From Epiperipatus broadwayi (taxonomy: Eukaryota; Onychophora; Udeonychophora; Euonychophora; Peripatidae): 64,000 nt of DNA. The position numbers and the translations under genes are program-made. The stretch lies in contig JAQFVV010012446.1 of NCBI GenBank assembly GCA_028023455.1, forward strand, positions 1,302,001 to 1,366,000. The letters are read 5' to 3'. The notes below the pieces were generated by a model, which was given only the letters and a program-made list of their open reading frames with translations, searched no databases and was not told the origin of the DNA. Positions 1-12,830 of this stretch are shown piece by piece. Position 1 is the stretch's first letter, and each line of letters opens with the position of its first letter.

Positions 1-983
1 TAATTAGAGAAATTGTTTACAATTAAATATAAATATCTAAAACACAAATCATAGATCACTAGATTATAATGAAATATAATTTTGTAAATGCAAAATACTA
101 AAGTCTTTTAAAATATATATAGTATTAAATATTAGGGTAAATTATTTGGTGACACCCAAAATAAAAACTGACATGATAACAAAAGCCAAATTCAGGACAT
201 TAACTACAAGCTGTATGTGATATTGTTGGAAATATTTATATGCCGTAATTTTATAGAATTTTAAAATTGAACAGGTATCTGTCAATATCTTTCTAGGGAT
301 ATCTGTATTTTGCAAAAATGTAATTAATTTGAATTTTGCTCACATAATGCAAGTTTTATATAATTTTGGGGGGATTTGGTGTTATCTTGTGCTACTATGT
401 AATTCTAATCACAAGTAGTTTTATTTCTCAGTTTTTTGTTAGTTATGGTTATTTTCTTTCTACTTATTAAGATATTATACTTATTGTAAATAATGTTTAT
501 AATAAATAATTATTTCATTATATTAACTGATTTCTTTTCCTAAAAGAAAGCAACTAAGTGCTCCCACTTAAAAGTTTTGTTTCAAAAAAATAATTTTATT
601 TCTCCATTTTTTGAAATCTATGGTTTTTAGATATATACTTTTATACAAATATTATACTTATTGTAAATAATGTTTACAATAAAAAAAATGAAATTTGGAC
701 TTCAATCATATCACAAAATAACACTTATTATGAGCCATGGCAGATACTGTTTTGGAATGTTTAGGTTATAAAACCATGTTGTATCTATTGTCAGTTACGT
801 GAACTTGTAAAAATTCTTTGAAATGAATATGATTCTATATTAATGCTAAGTAAAAAATAAAGTTAATGCTATATAATTAGTAGTTTTTTTAATAATATAA
901 AAAAAATATATATTAATTTTCTAAAACTATAATAAAAAATTATATAATTTTATAATTTTTATACGGTAAAGGAAAATTTAAAA
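1..983. other. AT-rich stretch with a short duplication; no gene seen
   Basis: No coding exon or RNA gene is recognisable. A motif of about 34 bases beginning atattatacttattg occurs at about 472-506 and again at about 649-682. The preceding T-rich stretches are similar too, so this looks like an old tandem duplication with a period near 177 bases. The rest is low-complexity A/T sequence. Confidence 0.5.
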
Positions 984-1240
984 CAGACAAAACTCTCTAT
1001 ACGTATTGCCACTTAGTGCAAGCCAGAATAATCATTGGATTGCCAGAAGGCTTATGCATAAAATCCCCATCTGGTGCCTACTCATCCAATATCCCCAGAC
1101 TAGTTTCTGACTTGTGACCTTAGTCAGTGAGGAGCCTTGGATATGAGAGCACTGCACTGAGTGGCAATACATATAGCGAGTTTTGCCTATTTTAATAACA
1201 GTTAAGAGCAAGCATAAGAAATAGTGATCGTGTGACGTTT
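984..1240 (-). mobile_element. Short retroelement-like repeat, family X copy 1, with hammerhead-like core
   Basis: This repeat is shared with both arms of the foldback at 29.3-30.0 kb. Its ends form an inverted repeat: 987-1020 (caaaactctctatacgtat) pairs with 1155-1187. The flank at 1188-1240 also matches the outer part of the 29.3-kb copy, so the unit extends beyond the inverted ends. On the minus strand 1093-1132 reads stem-CTGACTA-hairpin-GAAAC-TA-GTC-stem, with flanks CCTCA and TGGGG able to pair. That is the plan of a minimal type I hammerhead ribozyme, although the usual CTGANGA box has T where catalytic G8 is expected. The repeat is seen directly; the ribozyme identity is inference. 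Confidence 0.65.
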
Positions 1241-1819
1241 ATTGGCTTAAAGGAAAACTTATGGTAGTTCGGTCTACACTGAAAACAGACTTTTATGGTT
1301 ATAAATGATGCTTATTATATTAAAGAATATATTTAAAATAATAGGATTTTAGAGATAATTATAATGAAGTCAGCTTTAGTATATGATTCTGGAACAAATA
1401 ATCATACAATATATGCTATTGGTTGACATAGTATGTGTGTGAGCAAGATATTTCAAATTTTCAACTTTTTGTAAGATTTAATTACCAGTTTATTTAATTT
1501 ATCTGTTTATTTGCACTTTTAATTGTGAAAAATATAATTTTTTTTATGTGAATAATTTTAAATAAGAATCAAAAAAAAATTAATAGTTAATTATTAGTGT
1601 AGTCATTAAAAAATAATTTTTTTCTTTCCATAACTTGTTGATTTTGTTTACTCTTTTATGTAAAAATTTCTATGCCTGATTATAGTTTTCATTGGGGAAA
1701 AATTGTTTATGTGTTTCAAATTTAAGTATATCGTATGAAAAAGTTAAACAATAAAACTTATATTAAAATAGACATAATTAAATATTTATTTCCTTAGCAT
1801 TTAATCTATAGAATATATA
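1241..1819. other. AT-rich spacer; nothing recognisable
   Basis: No exon, RNA or repeat structure could be recognised. Only A/T-rich sequence without long open frames is visible. Confidence 0.4.
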
Positions 1820-2857
1820 TATGCTTGGTGCACAGATAATGAAGTTAGTAAAAGCAAATAATACTCCAGTTCAATGAGCTGAATGGTTTTGGGAGACTTT
1901 ATGCTCCCATAATCATAGCTACTAAAATGTGAACTATATAGATGTAATATGCAAATTAATGTGATGTGATTAAAGAGACCATTTTTGCGAGTAGCAAAGA
2001 CACAGGTAACCTAGACTATTGTATGATGATAAACCTATAGAAGTAGATGTCTTAACCTATCCTAGTTCATATGCACCCCATTCACACAAGCTAGGAGCTC
2101 TTTCGTCATTTCTCTTCAGGAACCATAACTTATGTAAACATGAAGCAAACAAAAAAAATAATCTCAACCAGTACATCACAGAGTTAGTAAAAATGGGGCA
2201 CACTCCATCTTTTATCAACAGGAGAGCTAATAAATTTTTCTATAAAATAAACCATAAACACAAGAAAGAAAGCAAATCATGCATTCTCATTCCATATATC
2301 CACTCAATAGCTAAACACCTTATCAACAAACTCTTTCATGGCTTTGAAGTCATATTTTGTTCACCACCCAATACTAATAGACTCATCTACAACACTAAAG
2401 ATAGAATCACATCTGAACTAACACCTCAAGTCGTTAATCAAATGACGTCCCCAGAATAATTGCCAAGCATCATTTTACGAAGAAACCAGGACTAACACTG
2501 CAACCAGAATAGCACAGCACAAATACCTTTACACTAAAACTATAAAAACTAGAAAGTAATTCAATTTTTGCCGAACATGAAAGAGCCATAGACCATGTTT
2601 TCCAACTATCTATAGCAATTGTTGTTTAATCTGAAAGAAACGAAACCAAACGGAATATAGACGAGATGCATGTTTTTCTCTTGCGTGAAAATGGTCTCTT
2701 TAATCACTTCACATTAATTTGCATATTACATCTATATAGTTCTCCACACTTTAGTAGCTATGATTATGGGAGCATAAAGCCTCTTGAAAGCGCTCAGCTA
2801 ATTAAATTGCAGAGTATTATTTGCTTTTACTAACTTCATTATCTGTGTACCAATATT
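1820..2857 (+). mobile_element. Inverted-repeat-bounded Penelope-like element fragment
   Basis: The arms at about 1820-1996 and 2676-2857 are inverted copies of one another. For example, aaagagaccattttt and the run around gcaaattaatgtga at 1950-1990 recur inverted at 2690-2735, and gaagttagtaaaagcaaat at 1840 recurs inverted at 2822. Between the arms lies an open frame resembling the C-terminal part of a Penelope-type reverse transcriptase. The arms carry substitutions and small indels, so the insertion is old. Penelope-like elements often leave partial inverted copies, which would fit, but terminal inverted repeats around an RT are not the usual form. Confidence 0.65.
2019..2459 (+). pseudogene. 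Penelope-like reverse transcriptase, C-terminal (thumb) fragment
   Basis: An uninterrupted frame of 146 codons, lacking the catalytic palm. The visible order matches the region after the catalytic block of Penelope-like and related RTs. A block SYAPHSHKLGALSSFLFR comes first (compare the family's H-x-K-x-x-x-I-x-x-L-x-x-R-A), then an L-x-K-M-G-H-T-P-S-F-I segment (family: NGYP-x-x-F-I). Next comes ILIPYIHSIAKHLIN, then GFEVIFCSPPNTNRLIYNTKD, like the family's IPYV-G-S-x-x-I, G-I-x-V-x-F and KD blocks. No GIY-YIG endonuclease follows before the right arm. The methionine at 2019 is only the first available start in a fragment. Family assignment is by motif pattern; a related non-LTR RT is possible. 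Confidence 0.6.
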
Positions 2858-2861
2858 TTAT

Positions 2862-3016
2862 ATAATAAATCAATCAAATGAATATTTCAGAAACTGTGGG
2901 TGAAAGTAAAAAGTTTGTTTGCAATATGTGCGCCAAGGATATAAATATTTTATATAATAAATCAATCAAATGAATATTTCAGAAACTGGGTGAAAGTAAA
3001 TAGTTTGTTTGCAATA
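2862..3016 (+). repeat. Two-copy direct repeat, about 65-bp unit
   Basis: A unit containing tatataataaatcaatcaa, then gaatatttcagaaactg and agtttgtttgcaat, occurs at about 2862-2924 and again at about 2949-3016, offset about 87 bases. It directly abuts the right arm of the inverted-repeat element, so it may be a duplication at the insertion site. Confidence 0.75.
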
Positions 3017-3341
3017 AGAAAGATTTTATGTTTTTCATGGGCTTAAAATTATTTATGGTTTTACTAAGAAAAGTTTGATTATATTGTTAACTATGAAAAG
3101 ATTATGCTTTTTCAGTTTATGTATACAATCTATTATTTTTAGTTATATTTTTGCTTTTGCATATTATTTCTGTTTAAATTATGTTGAATCGTTACTTTAC
3201 TATAGACTGTGTGCCTGAAATTAATTATTCCTAAATGTAAATTTTTAATTTATGTTAATAAACGAATGCCAGAGGAAATGACCTTCGGATCTAATAAAAA
3301 AGATTTGTATATTAGAATTTTGTTTGCAGTGGGGAAAGTAT

Positions 3342-3992
3342 TTCTTTAACTATATCAGAGTCTTTGGCGTCATATTGAATTTTTAAAAAACTGACTTGAG
3401 ACATAATTTTCCCAATAACTTCAGTTTTAATAATGTTAGAGCAAAATGCTATATATTGGCAGAAAATAGAAAAACTAAGGAAAACAAACAAGGCTAAGAC
3501 ATATAAAAAAAAAAAGAAATTTCAACATTGAAATATTATCATTAAGTATAAATTTCATCTTCAGTGATAATTTCTTTGTATTCCTCACAAAATTCTCATT
3601 CAAATCACGTATAATACTTCTTACTTGACAGAATCTCCAAAATTAGTCACATAAGAATTCTTCATTTTTATCTTATACCCCAAAAGTTAACAAATGTCAA
3701 GGCGTCCGTAAGAAAATAATTTATCCTAACAAAAGATACAAAATAAATCATTTCCAGAAGATGGATATGCATTTGTCATCACAGAAATTGGCTACTTGTC
3801 TATCCAAAACTAGAAATTGAAGGCTACTGTCCGTATCAATAATAAAACGAGTTTCATTTCTTTATTATATATTTTTTGTGTAGACCATTGATGTTTATAT
3901 TCTTTGTGCACACCTGTGATGCTATCTTGTTATATTTATTATTCCACAGAAATATAATTTATTTGATATAGCTCATTTGCTAGCTATGGGCT
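3342..3992 (-). mobile_element. Decayed LINE fragment, copy 1
   Basis: This segment repeats, in the same orientation, at 13914-14620 with scattered mismatches and indels. Landmarks are gttagagcaaaatgctatat at 3433 and 14004, and gtctatccaaaactagaaat at 3797 and 14435. Read on the minus strand, the longer copy shows non-LTR RT similarity. A piece near the middle reads roughly YGLP-Q-x-R-S-I-I in the longer copy, recalling the G-x-PQGS block. No frame is intact here, so this is a 5'- and 3'-truncated dead copy. Confidence 0.65.
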
Positions 3993-4417
3993 TGAAAATA
4001 ATGTAATGCAAGATGTGGCAAAACTACTGACTCCACAGCATGAGTACCAAGGCATAGGCAAGAATCAGGATTTGATTCTTTGCCTGCATACAATTACATG
4101 TGGTATACATAACTATTGTGGCTATCACCACACACACCATTTGAAACCTTTCTTTATTGGTTTTAAGAGTTTATATTTTCACATGGTACTATGCCCAGTA
4201 AATTTTGTGATGGCTTTATCAACTGCAGGCTTTCTGTATATCTGATAATCAGTCTTAAAATTTACATTGCACTGCTCTATAATACCTTAATTATATATAT
4301 ATAAATCATTACTTGTTATACAAACACAGACATGCAAGTGTAAACACAAACATACTAATACATATATAAACACACTAATAAATTATTAAACCTAAGATTG
4401 CCTCAACTTGAATCAGA
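3993..4417. other. No gene seen
   Basis: A 79-codon open frame at 4006-4245 has no recognisable domain and lies just past the end of the LINE-similar block. It is most likely chance or repeat-derived. The rest is AT-rich with TA runs. Confidence 0.4.
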
Positions 4418-4750
4418 GCCCCAAAATTACACTGTACATAAATACTACGTTTATTCGAATACAAGTATGATTTATATTCTGCATACACTAATACAAACAT
4501 ATTAATAAATTATAATTTATAAAAACTATGCATATAATAGAAAAATTTTAAATACTACACAAATAAAAAAAAAATTAAAATTAAATATGAGCCCCAAAAT
4601 TACTACATAAACCACTACGTTATATTGGAATACAAGTATAATTTATAAACTATACACATTAATACAAACACATTAATAAATTATAATTTATCAAATAATA
4701 AAAAAATTTAAAATAATATGCAAAGAACAGAAAAATTTTAAATAGCAAAA
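4418..4750 (+). repeat. Tandem duplication, about 170-bp unit
   Basis: Two adjacent similar copies, starting at about 4418 and 4592. Both contain gagccccaaaattac, then a run like ctacgtttattcgaatacaa, then acaaacatattaataaatta and agaaaaattttaaata. Differences are mostly single bases and A-run length. Confidence 0.75.
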
Positions 4751-7700
4751 AAAAAAAGAAAATTGAATACGATATTACATTTTTATCAGGATGAAGGCCT
4801 TGAATCATTGAGACATTTTTAATCCATATTATTTCATAGTCTTGCTAAAACAAAAATTGTGCCTTTGTCTTCTTCAGAATTAAATGAAACTATTAATAAA
4901 AAGACCAAATTTTGTCTGATTTTAACATACGATACACCACTTTAAGAAGGAATTCAAACAGCAGCGAATGTCGGGATCCTTAAACATCATGCTTATAATT
5001 TTCCTGTAATTTTAAAAAAAAAAAAAAAAATTTCAATGAATCAGCTATCATGCTACTGTCCATGAAATAATTGATATTTTCCAGTCTGTCTTTCCTGCAT
5101 CTGACTAAATTAGTTAATAATTATTATGTATCCCAAAAATAGTTGAAAACTTAAAAATAATTAATTAATATTGAAACAGACAGATCGAAGGATCGATCTT
5201 AGTTTCATAGTTTTCATTTTGAAGTACGGTAATTCTAAATCACTATTTACCCGCAATGGGGCTTTTTCTATTCCAGGCCACATAAATTTTAAGTTAGTTA
5301 TTTTATGCTTTGTTTAAAAGAATTTAATGTAAATATTACAAGTATAAATATTACAAATCATGATAAATAATATTCGTGTGTGTGGTTTGTAGGTTTTATA
5401 TTCGCGCAATTTAAAAGTTTCATTGCGTGTATATTTTTTTTAAATTTTAAATCTTTCAAAATTATACAAAGTCATTTAAAAATGCTGATCAAAAGTCACA
5501 TTCCTTTGATCGGTATTTTTAGTCAAATCTTACGTGTACAAAATGTATAGAATAATTAGTTTGTACTTTGAAAGTTAAGATAATGAATTTCAATTTGGTA
5601 TTCACGAATTCCTATGTAATTATTTAGTTTGTCAATTTAGAATCATGTATTGAATTTAGAAATAAATGTAAATCAAACAATGGAAATGAGAAATGTAGGA
5701 CTCTTATCAAGAAAGGCGAATGCAATTGTATAGTCAAAATTAGATATTGCTAGAGGCCAGAAAATCAAAGGAGGCGGAGTCATGAACAAAAACTATGCAG
5801 AGTGATCAACCGTAGCCATCTTATGTTATAATATACTAGGGGACTCTGCTTTGTGACTTGGCTGTGCTTAGACCGTCTCGAGCTACAGCAAAGTAGTTGC
5901 TCCAGAGAAATCATCTCAACTGTGATTAAGAAGTTGCCCGGTAGATTGGAATAATGTTGGGCTAAGTCCAAGAAGCTGATCCCTGTTCCGCCGATTTAAA
6001 TCTTTCGAGCCGCTGATTTATAATGTTTCCTGTGCTTCCAGTTTTCTCAATTCCAACCTTTAAATTAATCATGCCGTTCTAAGGAATCCAAAATGCGCGC
6101 CTACGTTCTGCATAAACACTACCGCAAGGAGAAAAGCCGGATGAAGAAAGAATGGTAACCCTTGTTACATGAACTTTTTAACTTTCCTCTAAGCTTAATA
6201 ATTTTATTAGTTAATCTGTTATGAATTAATCTAAGTAATTACATGTAAATTTCTTGTTTTCCTTCGTTAAAATGTTACACTAAAGCCTGTCAGTAAATTT
6301 CTTCTCTAACATTTCTGTGCTCTAGTCTTTAGATGATGATTTACTAATATTTTGTGCCTAATAGTAATTCATTAGTGAATGTACTTATATTTTTATTATT
6401 ACTTACATTTACAAACAAAGCGATGCCAATAATAATATTTTTCAACTCTAGTTAAAGCCATTAAAGTTTATTTCATAGTATTATTATTATATTCATTTTA
6501 AAAGTAATTTTCTTTTATCGAACTAAAAATTGGTTCGTTTATGTTGAGTTGAGAAATATTCAAGTACCTGTATTGTTCCTTTTATTTTGTCAAAATGATA
6601 TTTTAATCTCTGCTCCAAATAACAAATATTTAAAATAAAGTCTAAATTTTTATTATATTATTTTTTATATATGAACGGAGTAATAATATAAAGTGAATAT
6701 TTTTGTTACTATTATTACCTTCCGAACAACCTGGGGAGTTATGGGTTTCAGAGTGAAATTAATTAATCGTTACTTTTGTGATCTTTTGATTTCACCATGT
6801 TTTATTTTGAATAGTCATATCAGATTGTTGCGTAGAAAATGTTACGGAGAGATAACCAAGGTTTTATATAGTTTCGCTTTAAGTCCACTTCCGATCACTC
6901 TTCCTCGATGTTACTGTGGCAGTGCCTTTTCCTTCGTCTAAATTGGCGTCTCGTTTTTACTACCAATGGGAAAGAAAGAAATTCTTCTCCAGATAATCTC
7001 TTGGATCACCGGGGTTCGAAAATGATCCTGGCTGGTTGTAGTGTCCCGGATCTACTTGGGGGCATTAAGACTTGTCAAAGTACAAGCCGCCCGGTCTTCC
7101 GTCAATGCACCGCAAGTTATTATTGTAGTATATCTTAAGCTCTGCAACCATCAGTACATCATTATTATATTATATTCTTATATAAAGCCTCCTCCAATTA
7201 TCCGTATACGTAATGGTTTGAATCTATTAAAATCAAACAACTTAATATAAAATAGTAATTAAATATTTTAAATGCTCAAATTACTCTGATTTTCATATCA
7301 ACTTGTATGACCATTTAAAACATATAAATATTGGCATGCGTTTTGTCTATCAGTCTAAAATGATTATTAAGGACTAGTAGCAAATTATTAGAAATATACG
7401 TATGAAAATTTTACCGTATCTGTACATAGTATTCAATGATTTCAATAATTATTAAAAATTTATCTAATCTATTTTTGTCTCTCTTGTCTTATTACTCTCG
7501 AAATCTAGTTAAGCACCTGCTGTCTGTATCGACAACTTAAATATATATTGAATTATTAACTGTACCCATATCTCGAATATAAGATATATTTTAGTATAAA
7601 ATATATTAATTGATGTAACTAGTATAAAAATTTCTCTTTCTTCTTTTGGTGATTTGATTGGCTTGAGTTGCACTTTGAATAGATTACTCTCTTATATTAT

Positions 7701-8150
7701 TTTAATAAATTTAAGTTTGCTTCTTCCCATATACTAACTCATATCAAAACGTTTAACTTTTTAAAAATTTGACAACACATAAAAATTTGGTAAAATATTA
7801 TTAAAAATAATATTTTATTTTTATTTGTTTAAAATGATCTTAAAAATTATTTCTATTGAATTAAAAAAACCATTTGTTCAATTAAAAATTAATTATTAAA
7901 AATAAATATAGTAATTACATATGCGTCTCAATGTAAAAAGAAAAGAGCGCGAATTTAAGGGAAGATTGTCTGTTAGTTTGCTTTTGGAGGGAAGAAAGAA
8001 AAGAAAATGGTAAAGGCAAATGGTGTAAATTTGATAAGCTTATTTTAAAATAGTTTATAAGTAAACGGATTGCCACAAAACTTGCTATAAACGTAAATAT
8101 AACATAGTGGTAATCAATTATAAGATGAATTGCTAAATTTAAAAGTCTGT
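4751..8150. other. No supported gene; two GC-richer islands
   Basis: Two islands stand out from the AT background: 5750-6160 and 6900-7140. The first contains a short ATG-led stretch at 6092 followed by a GT (6156) with weak donor appearance. The second contains ggttcgaaaatgatcc and ccgcccggtcttccgtc. I found no convincing domain, splice-consistent chain or RNA fold in either. They may be older repeats or undetected 5' exons or UTR of a host gene. Confidence 0.35.
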
Positions 8151-8212
8151 TCAAGTCGGCTGGCCAAGTGGATCGAATCACCGGTAATAATTTCCAATAT
8201 TACATTTTTAAA

Positions 8213-8262
8213 ATGTCGGAGCTTCCCAGTTTAAGTTTGAAAGAATTAAATACAGGATTTTG
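8213..8262 (+). CDS. Candidate coding first exon, unassigned
   Basis: An ATG at 8213 opens the peptide MSELPSLSLKELNTGF and runs into ttttg|gtatgt (donor GT at 8263-8264), a good donor match in phase 2. The preceding sequence tggccaagtggatcgaat is GC-richer than its surroundings, as 5' UTRs often are. The exon could belong to the SAFB-like gene, but it shows no SAP-domain pattern, and its phase does not match the next exon I can see (19778, which needs phase 1), so at least one unseen exon would be required. It could equally be a chance ORF. Confidence 0.2.
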
Positions 8263-8383
8263 GTATGTTTTGAAATATTTATTATTCTACAATTTGGAAA
8301 AATTAAATAAGTATTTTAATTACAGAAGTTTTATGAATATGAAAATTTGTTTTTTAAAAAAAAAGAATTTTAAGTTAAAGTAA

Positions 8384-11300
8384 AACGTTAAAGTTATCAA
8401 CATATTTTAATATTTCCGTTTTTTAATTCTAATAAAATATAATATTGATTGATATTTAACTTTACAATGCCAGTAATATTTGCTAGTTAATTTGTTTAAC
8501 ATTTGGATAATAAACATTCTTCAAATAATTAATCAAAGCTATTTTATAATTGTATCGTCGGTTTGAAATGAATAAATTAATTGCTGTAATTAGTATTCCT
8601 GGATTAACGCGTGGATAAATAAATACTTGCATGGATGTGATAAACTTGGAACACTTTTGATAGAGAAATGTAGAGATTAATAACTTTATGAAAAACATTT
8701 TCATTTAAATTCTGCGTATCATGTTTTGAAATTGTTTCCTGTTTATGTAGCCACGTAAAATCGTTAATCTAATAGTGATTATAATAACTAATACGAATGG
8801 ATAAAATTGCATGTATGGAATTTGACTATAGTTATAGCTATTACCTCGTATACTCATTATTCTACACATCGTACATGGATTCCACGGATCACATTAGGAG
8901 TTATAAAATGCTATACAATCCAATTTGTGATACACACATCTGCTAAAATTCATGTATTGAACTATAAATGCTATACATTTAGTTTTATCACACACACACC
9001 GTTAAATTTTATATATTTGATGAATAATACATTTATTTAATTTTATCGTTATATGAACTTGCATGTGAAGTTCAAAAGTTATATTTATTAAGTTTAAATT
9101 AATAGGGGTTGAATAAAATATTTATTCAAGAGAATAGCGCTCGCGAAAAAGCTTAAACAGTACTAAATGAATTCATGAGATATATCAATCTTTGTGAGAT
9201 GTTTTGTGAGTCTTTCCAGATTTATATTCCTATGCCAATATTACTTATATTACACATGTTTATTTTAAGCAAGATAAGTAGTACATTAGTTGTCCTGATT
9301 AGCGTAACATTTTATTAAGCAAGAACCCACATTTGCTAAAGTGTTAGTGTATTCTGAATAGTCAGAAGAACTGAGGAGGATGATTTTGCACTTTAATGTG
9401 AAGTAAATAATAATGTTGTTTTAGAATGTTAAAGGGCTTTAATCTGTGCTGGTGGTTAATCCGCAGATTATTTTAATTGCCATTTTTGTATTTTACACAC
9501 ATTCCTGCGCTGGTGGTTAATCCGCGGAATTGTGTGATTATACGTATTACTTTATGATGGTGTTTAAATACACAAAACGTTTAGTATTATTTAATTCCTA
9601 CGTGTAGATGAATGCATCCACAGGAATATGTTTTGCTTCACAGATATAAGTTGGGCAAAGTATTTTAGTTAATCTGCTAAATGATCTTCTTCATTTGTAA
9701 GCATAATTTATCGGTTAGATTATTAAATGGTAACAGGACATTCTATTCAAGTACTTCATAATAATTAACTGTTGGTTGATTATTATTTACCGGAACGTAA
9801 GTTTAAATTGTCACTTTAATTAATGATTACATTATAGCTAAATCATACAGACATCATATTATTTATTATATTATTATAGGTGTACAGTAGGGATTTATTG
9901 AATCTGGAAATGACGTTCAATATTTCATGAATTGATGCTGAATTTATTATAAATTCCTCAATATTCAGTATATAAAATTGAAATATAAGGTGGGATTAGG
10001 TTTTTAAATACTGTACCTATGAGATGTATTGAAGAAAGTCGATTGAATTATAATTTATTTATTTGATTTGTTTATTTATGTTTTATTTAGAATATTGAAA
10101 TTAATTACTTATTGTTCATAAATTTGTAAATAAAAGTTGATTTATAATTAAACTTACTGTGCCGTTGCTATGTGTCATTCATAACATCAGAAATCATAAA
10201 TTTTGGATAGAGCATACATTGAAGAGCATACATTGAAGTACATATTATTGTCTACATGATATAAGAGTTTATTAATATTTTTGAGAAAACATTAAGATGC
10301 TTTTCGTCTTTGGTAGTTTATGATTGGTAAGGTACAATAAAATCCCATTTACCTTTTCCATCATTTTGGCTTTGCGTAGTTGATTCTAGTATAAAATATA
10401 AATTAATTATTAAACTTGTGAACAGATTTACCAAATAATGATATGATTAAATATATTTACTTAACGTTTTTAAATTGTCATTTATCAGTATAATAAGAGT
10501 CTCAATAATATAGTAAACTATAAAAAAAAGAACCCAAGTATTTATCTTTATTTATTGCAAAGCTTTACCTGGACTAGCATTTGTATTAGAAATCATATAG
10601 ATGGTTTAAAATTTCATAATCTTATGTAGTTCCACAAATTACGCCATCTTGTACATGGTCGGCCATAGGGTCACATACCATAAAAATCGCAAATGAAGGT
10701 TTAAAAGTAATAACATTGCACTTATAATTTGTTTAATGTGTTTTATAATAATACTATGATAGGTCTTCGCGGTATACCCTGGCTGAGATCAAATAAATTG
10801 TAAAAAGTTTATGTTAGATCATTAGTTTGGTCTATGGTAAGTTGCTCCAGATGTTGATTGTGGTCTTTGGTGCATTAAATAGATAGCATGATATGTTTTT
10901 TGGTTACAGCTCTTAATAGCTGACAATAATTAAGTGGGAGTTGATCAGTGATCAAGGTTACAATTCCTAGTGCACTTACGTTACGTGATTGAGACCACAC
11001 AATCAAATGGTTACAATTTTTGGGTGCCGCAATGTGTTCGGCACGATAGGTAGTTGAGAGGGCAATGGCCTTCGGTAGCCATTAGCTGGCCATCAAGAAT
11101 TTACGGTTACAATATGAATAACTGATTGTAGGGTAATTTAGTCTGTGTTTTCCGACGAGCTAGTAAAGGGAAAACCACGTACCATTGTTGCGTTGTTCAT
11201 CGGTTGGGCATGCCAGGGGTTTGGGTTTGAATTTGGTTTGCATTTTGGAATTTATTCCTAGACGTGGACTGGGTTTGAATTCGGATTACTGTGCGTGATT

Positions 11301-11640
11301 AAGCATGGTGATTTTACCGGTACAATATAATGACAATTCATGATTTATTTGAGAATATTTTTCAGATATTAAAGTGGATTGAGGGTTTTATTATATAAAT
11401 CATATTTATAAAATATATTCATCTTTCAAATTCATATTGAAAGCTTACTTTTGCTTTAAAAAAACTGATGCAAATGTTCACTCACTTTTATGTAAGTTAA
11501 TCCATAATTTTTATTTGTGAGTTTGTTAATTAATGGAAGAGGATAAATGTATTGATTGATCATTCACTGAAATATATGTAAAATATAACTCAGATTTCAC
11601 TTATTTACAAAATGTATGTGGTTATACACATAATTTTAAT
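8384..11640. other. No gene seen; a duplicated 18-mer
   Basis: No exon or RNA gene was recognised. The 18-mer tgctggtggttaatccgc occurs at about 9448-9465 and again at about 9509-9526, an exact duplicate 61 bases apart. The block at 10760-11300 has somewhat higher GC but no readable frame. Confidence 0.4.
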
Positions 11641-11650
11641 ATCATATATA

Positions 11651-11945
11651 TATATATATTGCTTATAATACTTCTTTCATATACACTTCAATGCAAACAA
11701 ATTTTCTTAAGAAAATTTCTTTATTTTCCTTACAGTTTTGACTGTCCGGCAGTCTTCATCAGAGCTTTATCCATCCTCTGCTTTAATTAAAATAAAGCAC
11801 TTTAATTAAAGCAGAGGATAGATAAAGCTCTGATGAAGACTGCTGAACAGTCTAAACTGTAAGGAAAATGAAGTTTTTTAAGAAAATTTGTTAGCATTGT
11901 AGTGTATATGAAAGAAGTATTATAAGCGATATATTTATATAAGAG
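11651..11945. mobile_element. Foldback element with hammerhead-like cores in both arms
   Basis: Left arm 11651-11790 and right arm 11802-11945 are inverted copies separated by about 11 bases. The outer motif gcttataatacttctttcat at 11661 recurs inverted at about 11910-11930. The inner motif is cctctgctttaattaa. Each arm carries CTGATGA, then GACTG-loop-CAGTC, then AAAC (plus strand 11830-11857, minus strand 11735-11762). Both arms have A where hammerhead G12 is expected. The hairpin stem is conserved between arms while the loop differs. Confidence 0.75.
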
Positions 11946-12830
11946 TATATGAAGATATGCAAAGAAAGTGAAAGAGAAGAATAAGAGAATAATTTTAATA
12001 TCACTAATTATATAGTTTTAAAAATTCATGTTTAAATATGGTGATCATATATTTGCAAAACATAAATAAAAACGTCTATAGAATTATAGTTCAAGATATG
12101 ACCTAGGGAAGTCTTTAATATTTATTTTATGCAAACTTAATGTCTCAATTCAAAGTACGGTCTTTCTAGAATAAAACACTTCAGGAATAGCCTTTATTAT
12201 GCATGCAGCAAGCATGCAGTGTTGGTGCTTCTTGAAAGTTTTTGCTTTTGATAGTAGCTCTTTAATAAAATAAATATGATATTGTAATAGGAACAAAATA
12301 ATTAATCATCATAATATAATTTATTAAAATGAGCACTGTAATCCTCTTTGATATATATATCTCATGTTAAGTCCAAAGAAATAATTAGAGATAAAAATAC
12401 TTTTTTTAAAAAAAAAAAGTTCATATGGAATATTTTTGTACCAGTACTGTGAAATATCTGTATTTGATAATATTTAACGACAATTTGAAGTGCATGAATC
12501 CAATGAAATTAATATTTATATGAAACTAATTTTGGGACCAAAAAAAAAAAGCTGATAAATAGTAATGAATGAAAACACAAAATGAGGAATGGTAGATTGA
12601 AAATTATGCACATCAAAAATAATATAACTAAATATGGTTAATGATGCAGTTTTAATTGCAACTTAGTGATGTTATTGTAAAATAATCATATGTATTTAAA
12701 GAATATAAGTGCATTTGAATATGTCTATTTTTTTGTTTTGTTTTGCATTTATTATTGAAATAATTTGGGAGAAATTGAAGTTATATATATTTTTTTTTTG
12801 TTTAGTTTTGGATTTTTTTTTTTTAGACTG
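11946..12830. other. AT-rich stretch; nothing recognisable
   Basis: No gene or clear repeat structure. Poly-A and poly-T runs occur near 12403-12418 and 12791-12824. Confidence 0.4.

Noticed and set aside
4006-4245. 79-codon open frame
   Set aside because: Cys/His-rich by chance (TTCGIHNYCGYHHTHHL), no regular zinc-finger spacing, and it lies beside a decayed LINE fragment.
6960-7040. tRNA gene suggested by ggttcgaaaatgatcc
   Set aside because: No box A at the right distance and no acceptor stem could be paired.
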